NCBI GenBank assembly: GCA_029263125.1 | Contig: JAJCYD010000023.1 | Span: forward strand, 1-64,000 | DNA: 64,000 bases | Direction: 5' to 3' | DNA from: Solirubrobacteraceae bacterium | GTDB lineage: Bacteria > Actinomycetota > Thermoleophilia > Solirubrobacterales > Solirubrobacteraceae | Part shown: positions 54,732 through 63,358 of the stretch, in pieces | Layout: every line of letters begins with the position of its first letter | How positions within the stretch are numbered: position 1 is the stretch's first letter | Translations under genes and position numbers: made by a program | The notes under the pieces: generated by a model | The model's database searches: none | Told to the model about the DNA's origin: nothing | Seen by the model: only the letters and a program-made list of their open reading frames with translations

Positions 54732-56252
54732 CTAGTGGACGGACCGCCGGCGGCGCAGCACGCGCCGGTCGTCGGGGAGGCGCTTGGTGAAGCGCGCCTG
54801 GTCGAGATGCTCGAGCAGCGCCTCGGCGTACTTGCGCGACGTCTGCAGCTCGTCGCGCAGCCGCGCGAGCGTCACCGCGCCCTCGTCGTCGATGATCGCG
54901 ACGACGCGGTCGGCGACGGCCGCGAGCGCGTCGCGGTGGGCGTAGAGATCACGGCCGATCCGGACGGCGACGCCGGCCTGGATGAGCGTGGGCAGATGCG
55001 CGGCGCCGGCTCCCAGGTCAGCGCGGGCGGGCGGCTCGTGCCCGGCGGCGAGCAGCCGGTCGGCGAGCTCGATCGCCTCGGGTTGCAGGCCAGGTCCCGA
55101 CGGCGCTTCGGACGCCGCCGGCGTGGGGGAGGCCGGCGCTTCGGACGCCGGCTCGGGCTCGCCGCGCCGCAGCCGGTGCAGACGGGCCAGCACGTCCGGG
55201 CGCCTGCCGTGGCGGCGAGCGCGCGGATCGAGCACCGTGCCGCCCGCGAGCGTGTCGGGCGGCGCGATCGAGCGCACGACGAGCCGGTCGCCGGCGGCGG
55301 CGAGCAGCGGGGACTGCAGGCGCACCTGCCACAGTCCGTCGCCGAGCGCCGCCAGGCGCGCGGGCGCAGCGCGCGTGCCGTGATGCACCATGACGCGCCG
55401 GCCGTGCAGGGCGCCGCGGAGGTCCAGTGCCGCGTCGACGAGGTGCGTGGGCGCGAGCGCCGCCGCCGGATCGGCGAGCGCATCGCCGCGGGCGACGTCG
55501 CCGCGGGCGATCCCGGCGAGGTTGACGGCCACGCGCTGCCCCGCGTGCGCTCGCTCGGCCGGCTGGTCGTGGACCTGCAGCGACCGAACCCGGGCGGGCC
55601 GCTGTGCGGGTAGCAGGGACAGCGTGTCGCCGGCCGCCAGCGTGCCCGACCACAGCGTCCCCGTGACGACCGTGCCGGCGCCATGGATCGTGAATGCGCG
55701 GTCGATGTGCAGGACGGCGGCGCCGTCGCGCCGGCCTTCGCCGTTCGGCGTCAGGAGCGTCGCTGCGCGCTCGAGCGCCGCCGCGACGTCCGCCACGCCC
55801 TCGCCGGTGCGCGCCGAGCACGCCACGATCTCGGAATCGGCGAACAGCTCGGCAGCTTCGGCGGCGGCTCGCTCGGGGGGCGCACGGTCGGCCTTGGTGA
55901 TCGCGACGACGCCGTGCTCGATCCCCAGCGCCGCGAGCACCTCGGCGTGCTCGAGCGTCTGCGGCATGACGCCGTCGTCGGCGGCGATGACCATCAGGTG
56001 GAAGTCGATCCCGGTCGCTCCGGCGACCATCGTCCGCACGAAGCGCTCGTGGCCCGGCACGTCGACGACCGACACGCGCCGGCCCCCGGGGAGCACCAGG
56101 GGTGCGAACCCCAGCTCGATCGACATGCCGCGCGCCTGCTCCTGGGGCAGGCGGTCGGTGTCCACGCCGGTCAGCGCCTGCACGAGCGCCGTCTTGCCGT
56201 GATCGATGTGACCGGCGGTGCCGAGCGTCAGCGCTTCATCCGCGGCGCTCAC
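54732..56252 (-). CDS. selB: selenocysteine-specific elongation factor SelB
   Basis: A 506-residue translational GTPase that brings Sec-tRNA to UGA codons. It has G1 LGTAGHIDHGKTALVQALTG, G2 PQEQARGMSIELGFAPL, G3 VVDVPGHERFVRTMVAG and G4 ITKAD, domains II-III, and a C-terminal winged-helix region (DRVVAIIDDEGAVTLARLRDELQTSRKYAEALLEHLD) that binds the SECIS hairpin; it is shorter than the E. coli protein (614 residues). GTG start overlaps the selA stop (GTGA). It ends the selD-selC-selA-selB set. Confidence 0.94.
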   Translation of the reverse strand: MSAADEALTLGTAGHIDHGKTALVQALTGVDTDRLPQEQARGMSIELGFAPLVLPGGRRVSVVDVPGHERFVRTMVAGATGIDFHLMVIAADDGVMPQTLEHAEVLAALGIEHGVVAITKADRAPPERAAAEAAELFADSEIVACSARTGEGVADVAAALERAATLLTPNGEGRRDGAAVLHIDRAFTIHGAGTVVTGTLWSGTLAAGDTLSLLPAQRPARVRSLQVHDQPAERAHAGQRVAVNLAGIARGDVARGDALADPAAALAPTHLVDAALDLRGALHGRRVMVHHGTRAAPARLAALGDGLWQVRLQSPLLAAAGDRLVVRSIAPPDTLAGGTVLDPRARRHGRRPDVLARLHRLRRGEPEPASEAPASPTPAASEAPSGPGLQPEAIELADRLLAAGHEPPARADLGAGAAHLPTLIQAGVAVRIGRDLYAHRDALAAVADRVVAIIDDEGAVTLARLRDELQTSRKYAEALLEHLDQARFTKRLPDDRRVLRRRRSVH

Positions 56253-57553
56253 GTGCGAGGGACGGCGCACACGGCGCGGGCCACGTCGCGCGCGTCGTCG
56301 TCGGTCAATGTGCGCGGGTCCAGCAGCAGCCGGCCGTCGTGGATGCGGCCCACCACCGCGGGATCGCCGGCCCGCAGGTGGGCGGCGAGGGCGTCCGCGC
56401 CGGCCGGGCCGGGATCGATCGCGACGGCGGGACCCGGCAGCTCGAGCAGGGGCAGCGCACCGCCGCCGACGCGGGCCGTCGACGCCACGACCGTGCCGCC
56501 GGTGGCGTCGGCGAGCTCGTTCGCGCGCCTGCTCAGGGTCGCGTCGCCGGCGTGCAGCATCGCGAGCGCCGGCAGCGCGCGGCGCGCGGCGGCCGGGTCG
56601 CGATACAGCGCCAGGGTGGCCTCGAGGGCGGCCAGCGACAGCTTGTCGATGCGCACGGCTCGCGCGAGCGGATGGCGGCGGCACGCGCCGACGGCCTCGC
56701 GCGTGCCGACCAGCAGCCCCGCCTGCGGGCCGCCCAGCAGCTTGTCGCCAGAGAACGTCGTGAGCGCCGCGCCGGCGCGCACGGACCGGCGCACCGGCGG
56801 CTCGCCCGCGAGCAGATCGAGGTCGTCGCCCAGCACGCCCGAGCCGACGTCGTCGATGACCGATGCGCCGAGGTCGCAGAGCTCCTCGATCTCGACCTCT
56901 TCGACGAAGCCGACCGTGCGGAAGTTCGACGGATGCGCGCGCAGGATCGCCCCGATGCGCTCGCCTCCCGCGGCGAGCGCGGACGCGTAGTCGGCCCGGC
57001 GCGTGCGGTTCGTCGTGCCCACCTCGACGAGCCGCGTGCCCGCGGCCTGGAGAACCTCGGGAATGCGGAAGCCGCCGCCGATCTCGATCAGCTGCCCGCG
57101 CGAGACGACGGTGTCGCGGCCACCGGCCAGCGCGGCGCAGGCCAGCAGCACCGCCGCGGCGCAGTTGTTGACGGCCATCGCGGCCTGCGCGCCGGTGAGC
57201 TCCAGCAGCAGCGCCTCGACATGGTCGTGGCGCGAGCCGCGCTCGCCGCTGCTCAGATCGAGTTCGAGGTTGCAGTAGCCGGCGGCGATCGCGGCCACCG
57301 CGGCCTGCGCCTCGACGGCGAGCGGCGCGCGGCCGAGGTTCGTGTGGACGACGACGCCGGTGGCGTTGAGCACGCGCCGGAGGTGAGGGCGCAGGCGCGC
57401 CCGCGCCCGTGCGACGAGATCGACCGCTGCGCCGTCGGTCGGATCGCCGCCGCCGAGGATCTCCTCGCGCCGCGCCTCCAACTCGGCGCGCGCGACCGCC
57501 GTCGCCAGGCGGTCGACGGACGGCAGGTCGCGCAGACGGTCGCGGTTGCTCAT
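56249..57553 (-). CDS. selA: L-seryl-tRNA(Sec) selenium transferase
   Basis: A 434-residue PLP enzyme that turns Ser-tRNA(Sec) into Sec-tRNA(Sec) with selenophosphate. The family segments are NATGVVVHTNLGRAPL, the GLYxNLE-like YCNLELDLSSGERGSRHDHVE, AVNNCAAAVLLA, RAHPSNFRTVGFVEEVEI, DDVGSGVL and the PLP Lys in FSGDKLLGGPQAGLLVG. Its ATG at 57553 begins one base after the 3' end of tRNA-Sec, so no ordinary leader exists once that tRNA is processed. Confidence 0.95.
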   Translation of the reverse strand: MSNRDRLRDLPSVDRLATAVARAELEARREEILGGGDPTDGAAVDLVARARARLRPHLRRVLNATGVVVHTNLGRAPLAVEAQAAVAAIAAGYCNLELDLSSGERGSRHDHVEALLLELTGAQAAMAVNNCAAAVLLACAALAGGRDTVVSRGQLIEIGGGFRIPEVLQAAGTRLVEVGTTNRTRRADYASALAAGGERIGAILRAHPSNFRTVGFVEEVEIEELCDLGASVIDDVGSGVLGDDLDLLAGEPPVRRSVRAGAALTTFSGDKLLGGPQAGLLVGTREAVGACRRHPLARAVRIDKLSLAALEATLALYRDPAAARRALPALAMLHAGDATLSRRANELADATGGTVVASTARVGGGALPLLELPGPAVAIDPGPAGADALAAHLRAGDPAVVGRIHDGRLLLDPRTLTDDDARDVARAVCAVPRT

Positions 57554-57554
57554 A

Positions 57555-57645
57555 CGGAACGGCGAAGGAGTCGAACCTTCCAGCGCGGTCTGCCGCGCCC
57601 CGCCGGTTTTGAAGACCGGATGGGCCACCGGGCCCGGGCCGCTCC
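57555..57645 (-). tRNA. selC: tRNA-Sec (anticodon TCA)
   Basis: A 91-base selenocysteine tRNA without an encoded CCA. The acceptor stem has 8 pairs (57645-57638 with 57563-57556), longer than the usual 7. The anticodon stem pairs CCGGT with ACCGG around CTTCAAA, anticodon TCA at 57612-57610. The long variable arm is a perfect 6-bp stem (GCGCGG / CCGCGC around CAGA), and the T arm is GAAGG-TTCGACT-CCTTC. These are the hallmarks of bacterial tRNA-Sec. It lies between selD and selA on the same strand. Confidence 0.96.
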
Positions 57646-57671
57646 AGGCTGATCGAGCCCGTGCCCGGCGA

Positions 57672-58703
57672 TCATCGCACCGAGATGACGCCGGGCTCAC
57701 CGGCGACGATCTCGCCGACGACCGCGCCCGGCAGCGACGCGGCGGCCTCGGCCGCGACCGCGACGAGCAGGCCGCCGGACGTCGTCGCATCGCACACCAG
57801 GCGCCTGCGGGCCTCCTCGACGTCGGTGGCGAACGTGGAGAACGTCTCCGCATACTCGCGGTTGCGGCGGCTGCCGCCCGAGACGGCGTCGTCGCCGGCG
57901 AGCAGCTCCAGCGCGCCGTCGATCGCCGGCACGGCCGCTGCGTCGATCACCGCCGCCACGCCGCTCGCGCGCCCCAGCGAGTGCAGGTGGCCGAGCAACC
58001 CGAAGCCGGTGACGTCGGTCATCGCGTGGGCCTTGGCACCGCGCGCGGCGGCGGAGGCCGTGTCGTTGAGCTGGGTCATCGTGTCGACCGCGCGTGCGAG
58101 CAGCTCGTCGTCGCGGCGTCCGCGCTTGCGCGCCGTCGTGATCGCGCCGACGCCGAGCGGCTTGGTCAGCACGAGCACATCGCCCGCCCGCGCGCCCGCG
58201 TTGGAGATCAGCTCGTGGGGGTGCACGGTGCCGGTGACCGACATGCCGTACTTCGGCTCCGGGTCATCGATCGAGTGGCCGCCGACGACCGCGATCCCGG
58301 CCGCCGTCGCGACGTCCGCGCCACCGCGCAGGATCTCGCGCAGGATGTCGCCGCCGAGCTGCTCGAGAGGGAACGCGACGACGTTCATCGCCGCCAGCGG
58401 CAGGCCGCCCATCGCGTAGACGTCTGACAGCGCGTTCGCCGCCGCGATCCGGCCGAAGTCGTAGGGGTCGTCGACGATCGGCGTGAAGAAGTCGATCGTC
58501 ATCACGAGCGCGATCTCGTCGGTGAGTTGGAACACCGCGGCGTCATCGGCGGTGTTGGAGCCGACGAGCAGCCGCCGATCGTCGACGGCTGGCAGTCCCC
58601 GGACGATTGGCAGCAGCGCCGCCGCCGGGAGCTTGCATCCACAGCCCGCGCCGTGCGCGAGCGACGTCAGCGCGACGGTTGCCACTGCGTTGGATGCGCT
58701 CAC
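57672..58703 (-). CDS. selD: selenophosphate synthase (Cys form)
   Basis: A 343-residue enzyme that makes selenophosphate from selenide and ATP. The catalytic loop is SLAHGAGCGCKLPA, with Cys21 where many homologues have selenocysteine, and Lys24. Further motifs are VGSNTADDAAVF, TIDFFTPIVDDPYDFGRIAAANALSDVYAMGG, VVGGHSIDDPEPKYGMSVTG and AMTDVTGFGLLGHL. Being a Cys form, it does not depend on its own product. It is first of the selD-selC-selA-selB order on the minus strand. Confidence 0.95.
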   Translation of the reverse strand: MSASNAVATVALTSLAHGAGCGCKLPAAALLPIVRGLPAVDDRRLLVGSNTADDAAVFQLTDEIALVMTIDFFTPIVDDPYDFGRIAAANALSDVYAMGGLPLAAMNVVAFPLEQLGGDILREILRGGADVATAAGIAVVGGHSIDDPEPKYGMSVTGTVHPHELISNAGARAGDVLVLTKPLGVGAITTARKRGRRDDELLARAVDTMTQLNDTASAAARGAKAHAMTDVTGFGLLGHLHSLGRASGVAAVIDAAAVPAIDGALELLAGDDAVSGGSRRNREYAETFSTFATDVEEARRRLVCDATTSGGLLVAVAAEAAASLPGAVVGEIVAGEPGVISVR

Positions 58704-58991
58704 GGCCGTCGGGCTGGGCGGGTCATCTTGTGGGCGTCGGGATACACGATTCGTGGTCGCACGTTACCCGCTGGTGGCCAGAACGCCAGCGGCGGATGGT
58801 GATCGTCCGCATGACGAGGTTGCGCGGCGGCGCGCCGGCAGCGCGCACGCCGGCCGGGTTGCTCGTGGACGTCCAACAGCGCGCCACACCTGTAACGGGC
58901 GCGCCGTGCGCGGAGGCATCGCCGCCGGTCGTGGCGTGCCTCGCCGCGAGCTAATACCCTGTGACGTCGACGGCGGGAAGGAGCCGAGAAG
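58704..58991. promoter_or_regulatory. divergent selD / grd control region
   Basis: 288 bp between the selD start and the grdE start with no gene. TAATAC at 58952-58957 is a likely -10 box for the grd operon, 35 bp before the GTG. AAGGAG (58979-58984) is the ribosome binding site of grdE. I searched for a glycine riboswitch by eye and saw none. Confidence 0.5.
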
Positions 58992-60263
58992 GTGCAAGCA
59001 CAGGCCGGGGCAGGACTGACGCGAATCGTCCACGATGTGCGCGGGCTTGACCTGGGCGAGCGCACGACCTACGAGGCGGGACGCGTCACGGTCGGCGAGG
59101 ACAGCGTGCTCACGCTCCTGCGCGACCCCGCGTTCGCCGAGATCCGGCTGGGATGCGCGAGCCCGGGCGACAGCGTGCGGATCGTGGGCGTGCTCGACGC
59201 CGTCCAGCCCTGCTCCAAGGGTCCTGGCGGGGGCGGCGTCTTCCCCGGATTGCTCGGTCCCCCGATGCCCGTGGGACGTGGCGAGACGCACGTGCTGCGC
59301 GGGGCGGCGGTGCTGGCCGCCGGGTTCCTGCCCCGCGCGCAGGAGGCGGTCATCGACATGTCGGGGCCGGCGGCGCCGCTGTCGCCGCTCGCCGCGACGC
59401 ACAACCTCGTCGTCGAGTGGACGCCCGCCGAGGACGCCTCCTGGGAGGACGTCGACCACGCGCTGCGGCGCGGGCTGGTCAAGGTTGCGGCCCACCTCGC
59501 CGAGGCCGCTCTGGAGGCCGAGCCCGACGGCGTCGAGGAGCTGTCCGAACCCGCCGCATCGACGGGGAACGGCACGCCGCGCGTCGGCGTCATCCTCAAC
59601 CTCCAGACGCAGGGTAAGTTCAAGGACGTCTTCGTCTACGGGCGCAGCCTGTCGGGCGGCCTGCCGACCGTCATCTCGCCGACCGAGCTCGATGACGGCG
59701 CCGTGGTCAGCGGCCAGTTCGGCCACCCCGCGCTGAAGAACCCCACATACCTGCACCAGACCCATCCCGTTGTCGCCGCTCTGCGCGCCAGCGACGAGCT
59801 GCACCTGGCGGCGCTCGTCCTGTGCCCCGAGCCCGTCAACCAGGCCGACAAGGAGCTCGTGTCCGCCCACGCCGCGCGGCTGTGCGCGGCATTGAAGCTC
59901 GACGCGGCGATCGCGACGAAGGAGGGCGGCGGCAACGCCGACGCCGACGTCTCGCTGAAGATGGATCGCCTCGAGGAGGAGGGGATCGCGACGGTCGGCA
60001 TCCTCGCCGAGATGGCGGGGCGCGACGGAACCGGGCCGCCGCTGGTCGTCCCACCCACCAAGGCCAACGCCCTCGTCAGCACCGGGAACTACGATGAGCG
60101 AATGACCTTGCCCGCAGTCGACCGCGCGCTGGGCCGCGACCGGATCGCCCTGCTCGACCAGCCGTCCACCGACGAGATCGAGCTGCCCGTCGCTGTCATC
60201 TACTGCGCGCAGAGCACGCTTGGCTGGGGCCGGCTCACGTGCGCGGAGCCGGCGATCGCCTGA
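58992..60263 (+). CDS. grdE: glycine reductase complex B proprotein GrdE
   Basis: A 423-residue proprotein of the glycine-specific substrate-activating protein B. Known GrdE is cleaved at a Cys to give two subunits, one with a pyruvoyl group that forms a Schiff base with glycine. Matching segments include GDSVRIVGVLDAVQPCSKGPGGGGVFPG, TDSAAVLA-like DMSGPAAPLSP, TPRVGVILNLQTQGKFKDVFVYGR, NPTYLHQTHPVV and ATKEGGGNADADVSLKMDRLEE. I cannot fix the cleavage Cys with certainty. The stop overlaps grdB (TGATG). Confidence 0.9.
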   Translation: MQAQAGAGLTRIVHDVRGLDLGERTTYEAGRVTVGEDSVLTLLRDPAFAEIRLGCASPGDSVRIVGVLDAVQPCSKGPGGGGVFPGLLGPPMPVGRGETHVLRGAAVLAAGFLPRAQEAVIDMSGPAAPLSPLAATHNLVVEWTPAEDASWEDVDHALRRGLVKVAAHLAEAALEAEPDGVEELSEPAASTGNGTPRVGVILNLQTQGKFKDVFVYGRSLSGGLPTVISPTELDDGAVVSGQFGHPALKNPTYLHQTHPVVAALRASDELHLAALVLCPEPVNQADKELVSAHAARLCAALKLDAAIATKEGGGNADADVSLKMDRLEEEGIATVGILAEMAGRDGTGPPLVVPPTKANALVSTGNYDERMTLPAVDRALGRDRIALLDQPSTDEIELPVAVIYCAQSTLGWGRLTCAEPAIA

Positions 60264-61561
60264 TGCGCGTCGTCCACTACGTCAACCAGTTCTTCGCCGG
60301 CATCGGAGGCGAGGACTCCGCGGGCAGCGGGCCGGAGCTGCGCGATGGCGCCACGGGACCCGGACGCAAGCTGGCGAGCCTGCTGGGCGACGAGCACGAG
60401 ATCATCGCCACCGCCGTCTGCGGCGACGACTACGCCGCCGCGCACGCCGAGTTCGCCGCCGAGCTCGTCTCCGGCGCCCGCGAGCGTGGCGCCGAGATGA
60501 TCCTGGCCGGTCCCGCCTTCACGAGCGGGCGCTACGGCATGGCGTGCGCGCGGATCGCGGCGGCGGCCAGCGAGGCCGGCCTGCCCGCGCTGGCCTGCAT
60601 GCATCCCGACAACCCCGGCCTCGGCGAAGCCGCCGGCACGACGGTCGTGCAAAGCGGGCTGACCGCGCGCCAGATGAAGGACTCGCTGGAGCGCTTCGCC
60701 GCGGCGGCGCTGAAGGTGGCCGCGGGCGAGGAGCTCACCGCGCAGGACGGGCGCATCGGCCCGGTCGCTCGCGCGAACCGCCTGGCCGATCACAACGCGG
60801 CCGAGCGCGCCGTCGCGCTCGTGATCACGCGCCTGGGCGGCGATCGCGACGCCACCGAGATCCCCCTCCCCGACTTCGACAGCGTCACGCCTGCCGCGCC
60901 CATCGACGATGCCGCGCAGGCGCTGTTCGCGCTCGTGACGGAGGGCGGCTTCGTGCCCGTCGGCAACCCCGATCGCCTGGAGTCCGCTCGCGCGACGAAG
61001 TGGGTGCGCTACTCACTGGACGGCCTGGACTCGGTCGACGAGGGCGCGTTCATGTCCGTGCACGGCGGCTTCTCCACCCAGTGGGCCAACGCCGATCCCA
61101 ACCGCATCCTCCCACTCGACGTCGCCCGCGAGATGGAGCGAGACGGCGCGATCGGACGCCTGCACGGCGAGGTCCTGGCGACGACCGGCAACGGCACTAC
61201 GGTCGCCGACGCGCGCCGCTTCGGCATGGAGTGGGCCGCCGAGCTGCGCCAGCAGAACATCCAGGCGGCGATCCTCACCGCCACCTGAGGAACCGGCACG
61301 CGTTGCGGGTCAACGCTCACGAAGGAACTGGAGCGCGCAGGGATTCCCACGGCGCTGCTGTGCAACCTCGTCTCGATCGCCAAGCGCGTCGGCGCCCCGC
61401 GGATCGTGCCCACGCGCGGCATCCCGTTCCCCGCCGGCGACCCGGAGCTCGGGCCCGCGGCGGAGCGCGCCTGGCGCCGGCAATTGCTTGACCGGGCACT
61501 GCACGCCGTGTCCACGCAGGTCAGCGAGCCGACGGTCTTCGACGGCGATCCGGTTCAATAG
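60263..61561 (+). CDS. grdB: glycine reductase complex B subunit gamma GrdB (selenoprotein)
   Basis: A 432-residue selenoprotein. The frame has an in-frame TGA at codon 342 (61286-61288) and continues for 90 more residues: TATU-GTGTRCGSTLTKELERAGIP, the same context as clostridial GrdB, ending GDPELGPAAERAWRRQLLDRAL. The Sec together with the pyruvoyl group of GrdE receives the carboxymethyl unit of glycine. The start is the ATG at 60263, overlapping the grdE stop. Ordinary gene callers will end this gene at 61288. Confidence 0.95.
61286..61316 (+). promoter_or_regulatory. Sec UGA codon and candidate SECIS in grdB
   Basis: The TGA at 61286-61288 is followed, after 11 nt, by a perfect 6-bp stem GCGTTG (61300-61305) and CAACGC (61311-61316) with a 5-nt loop CGGGT. 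The loop lies 18-22 nt downstream of the UGA, inside the window where bacterial SelB-binding SECIS loops sit, and has the G-rich loop expected. Structure folding would confirm it. Confidence 0.65.
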
Positions 61562-61569
61562 GCGCCACG

Positions 61570-63006
61570 ATGCCCGTACCTGTGATGAGCGCCACGAGCG
61601 CAGTGCTTGCCCATGTGCCCGGCTTGTGCCGCCACGGCTCAAAGCCGTCTCGCGAGCTCCCGAAGAACCCCGAGGTCCAGGCAGCGTTCCTCGGCTCCCT
61701 GCGCACCTTCGAGCAGGGCGTGGCCTACGGGCCCCACCAGGCGTTCATCGGCGCCGTCCACCCGCGCGATCTGCCGCAGCGGCCATGGGTCGGACCGGCT
61801 CCCAATGGCGAGGGCCGCTTTGCCGGCGTCGGGGAGATCATGCCCGAGGAAGAGTTTCTCGGCCTGCTCGCGGCGGTCGACGACTTCGATCTCGTCAGGC
61901 TCGGCGCGGCTGAGGCCGGCGCGATCGGTGAGCGCCTCGCCCGCCACCCGCTCGCCGAGCATCTGGACCTCGAGAAGGTGGCCGCTGCCGCCGATAACGC
62001 CGAAGCCGTCGCGGCCGAGCCGGGCGCGCTGACGCTGCACCTCGGTGCCGACCATGTGGCCGCGGCCGTGCGCCGCGCCCACGAGAGCGATGCCGCCCTG
62101 ACGGCGGACGTGTTCCTCGAGAACCTCGCGGGGAAGGCGAGCGCCACGCTGGCGCTCCTGCGCGTCCTGCACGACAACGGCATCGACCCCGGCTCGATCG
62201 ACTACGTCATCGGCTCCGGCGAGGAGGCGATCGGCGACCGCTACCAGCGCGGCGGAGGCAACCTCGGCAAGTCGGTGGCGGCGGCCGCCGGCTGCGTCAA
62301 CGCTTCCGGCTGCGATGTCAAGAACTTCTGTGCCGCCCCTATTCCGGCGCTGGTGATCGCGAGCAGCCTCGTCGCGGCAGGGGTCTTCACGCGCGTCGCG
62401 GTGATCGCCGGCGGTTCGCTGCCGAAGCTGGGGATGAAGTTCCAGGGCCATCTCAAGCACGACCTGCCGGTGCTGGAGGACGTGCTCGGCGCCAGCGCGC
62501 TGATCGTGGAGGCCGACGACGGCCGCTCGCCGCGCGTGCGGCTGGACTCGGTTGGCAAGCACCCGGTGGCCGCCGGGTCCTCCAACCCGAAGATCATGGA
62601 GGCGCTCGTCTTCGCTCCGCTTGACCGCCTCGGCATGGCGTCGACCGACGTCGATGACTACGCCACGGAGCTGCACAATCCGGAGATCACCGAGCCGCAG
62701 GGCTCGGGGAACGTCCCGGAGCGTAACTACAAGACGATCGCGGCCCTGGCGATGCGCCGGGGCGACATCGGCCGTGAGGACATGAGCGCGTTCGTCGAGC
62801 AGCGCGGGATGCCCGGCTTCGCTCCCACGCAGGGACATATCGCCTCGGCACTGTGTTACGTCCCGCATGCCCGCGAACGGCTGATGGAAGGAGGCGCCCG
62901 GCGGGTACAGTTGATCGCGAAGGGCAGCCTGTTCCTGGGACGCATGTCCGAGCAGTCCGATGGCATGAGCGTGCTGCTCGAGTCCAACGATCAAGCGGAA
63001 GGATGA
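61570..63006 (+). CDS. grdC: glycine reductase complex C subunit beta GrdC
   Basis: A 478-residue protein, the thiolase/FabH-like half of protein C, which turns the Se-carboxymethyl group on GrdA into acetyl phosphate. Segments: VPGLCRHGSKPSRELPKNPEV, EQGVAYGPHQAFIGAVHPRDL, RLGAAEAGAIGERLARHPL, DYVIGSGEEAIGDRYQRGGGNLGKSVAAAAG, SGCDVKNFCAAPIPALVIA and GHIASALCYVPHARERL. It starts 8 bp after the grdB stop. The partner GrdD is not in this window. Confidence 0.93.
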   Translation: MPVPVMSATSAVLAHVPGLCRHGSKPSRELPKNPEVQAAFLGSLRTFEQGVAYGPHQAFIGAVHPRDLPQRPWVGPAPNGEGRFAGVGEIMPEEEFLGLLAAVDDFDLVRLGAAEAGAIGERLARHPLAEHLDLEKVAAAADNAEAVAAEPGALTLHLGADHVAAAVRRAHESDAALTADVFLENLAGKASATLALLRVLHDNGIDPGSIDYVIGSGEEAIGDRYQRGGGNLGKSVAAAAGCVNASGCDVKNFCAAPIPALVIASSLVAAGVFTRVAVIAGGSLPKLGMKFQGHLKHDLPVLEDVLGASALIVEADDGRSPRVRLDSVGKHPVAAGSSNPKIMEALVFAPLDRLGMASTDVDDYATELHNPEITEPQGSGNVPERNYKTIAALAMRRGDIGREDMSAFVEQRGMPGFAPTQGHIASALCYVPHARERLMEGGARRVQLIAKGSLFLGRMSEQSDGMSVLLESNDQAEG

Positions 63007-63010
63007 CCGG

Positions 63011-63352
63011 ATGGCAGCTGTAGCCGAAGCGACGCGCGAGAACTTCGACGAGCTGGTCGCGAGCGGCACGACGCTTGTCGACGTCTGGGGACCGGAGTGC
63101 CGGCCGTGCCTGGCGCTGAAGCCCCACGTCGAGAAGCTGGCCGCAGCCCGCGACGACATCGCGGTCGTCATGCTCGAGGCGCCGAAGGCCCGCCGGGTCT
63201 GCATCCGCCTCAAGGTCCACGGGCTTCCGACGTTCCTGCTCATGCATGACGGCGAAGAGGTCGCGCGCCTGTCGGCGCCGACGATCAGCCCGCCTGAGCT
63301 CAAGACCTGGCTCAACCAGAGCCTCATCGAGATGAAGGAGGAGGTGAGTTAG
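63011..63352 (+). CDS. trxA: thioredoxin-like protein of the glycine reductase operon
   Basis: A 113-residue thioredoxin-like protein. The active site is VWGPECRPCLALKPHVEKLA (Cys30, Cys33), replacing the usual WCGPC, as is typical of thioredoxins in grd operons. VHGLPTFLLMHDGEEVARL contains the cis-Pro loop. It probably reduces the selenoprotein GrdA between cycles. It lies 4 bp after grdC and 6 bp before grdA. No thioredoxin reductase is in the window. Confidence 0.92.
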   Translation: MAAVAEATRENFDELVASGTTLVDVWGPECRPCLALKPHVEKLAAARDDIAVVMLEAPKARRVCIRLKVHGLPTFLLMHDGEEVARLSAPTISPPELKTWLNQSLIEMKEEVS

Positions 63353-63358
63353 CACCCC

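Noticed and set aside
58704-58991. Glycine riboswitch before grdE
   Set aside because: I looked for the conserved tandem aptamer features and saw none; a covariance search would be decisive.
61289-61561. Separate short gene after the grdB UGA
   Set aside because: The downstream residues are the conserved GrdB C-terminus in the same frame, so readthrough by Sec insertion explains it better.
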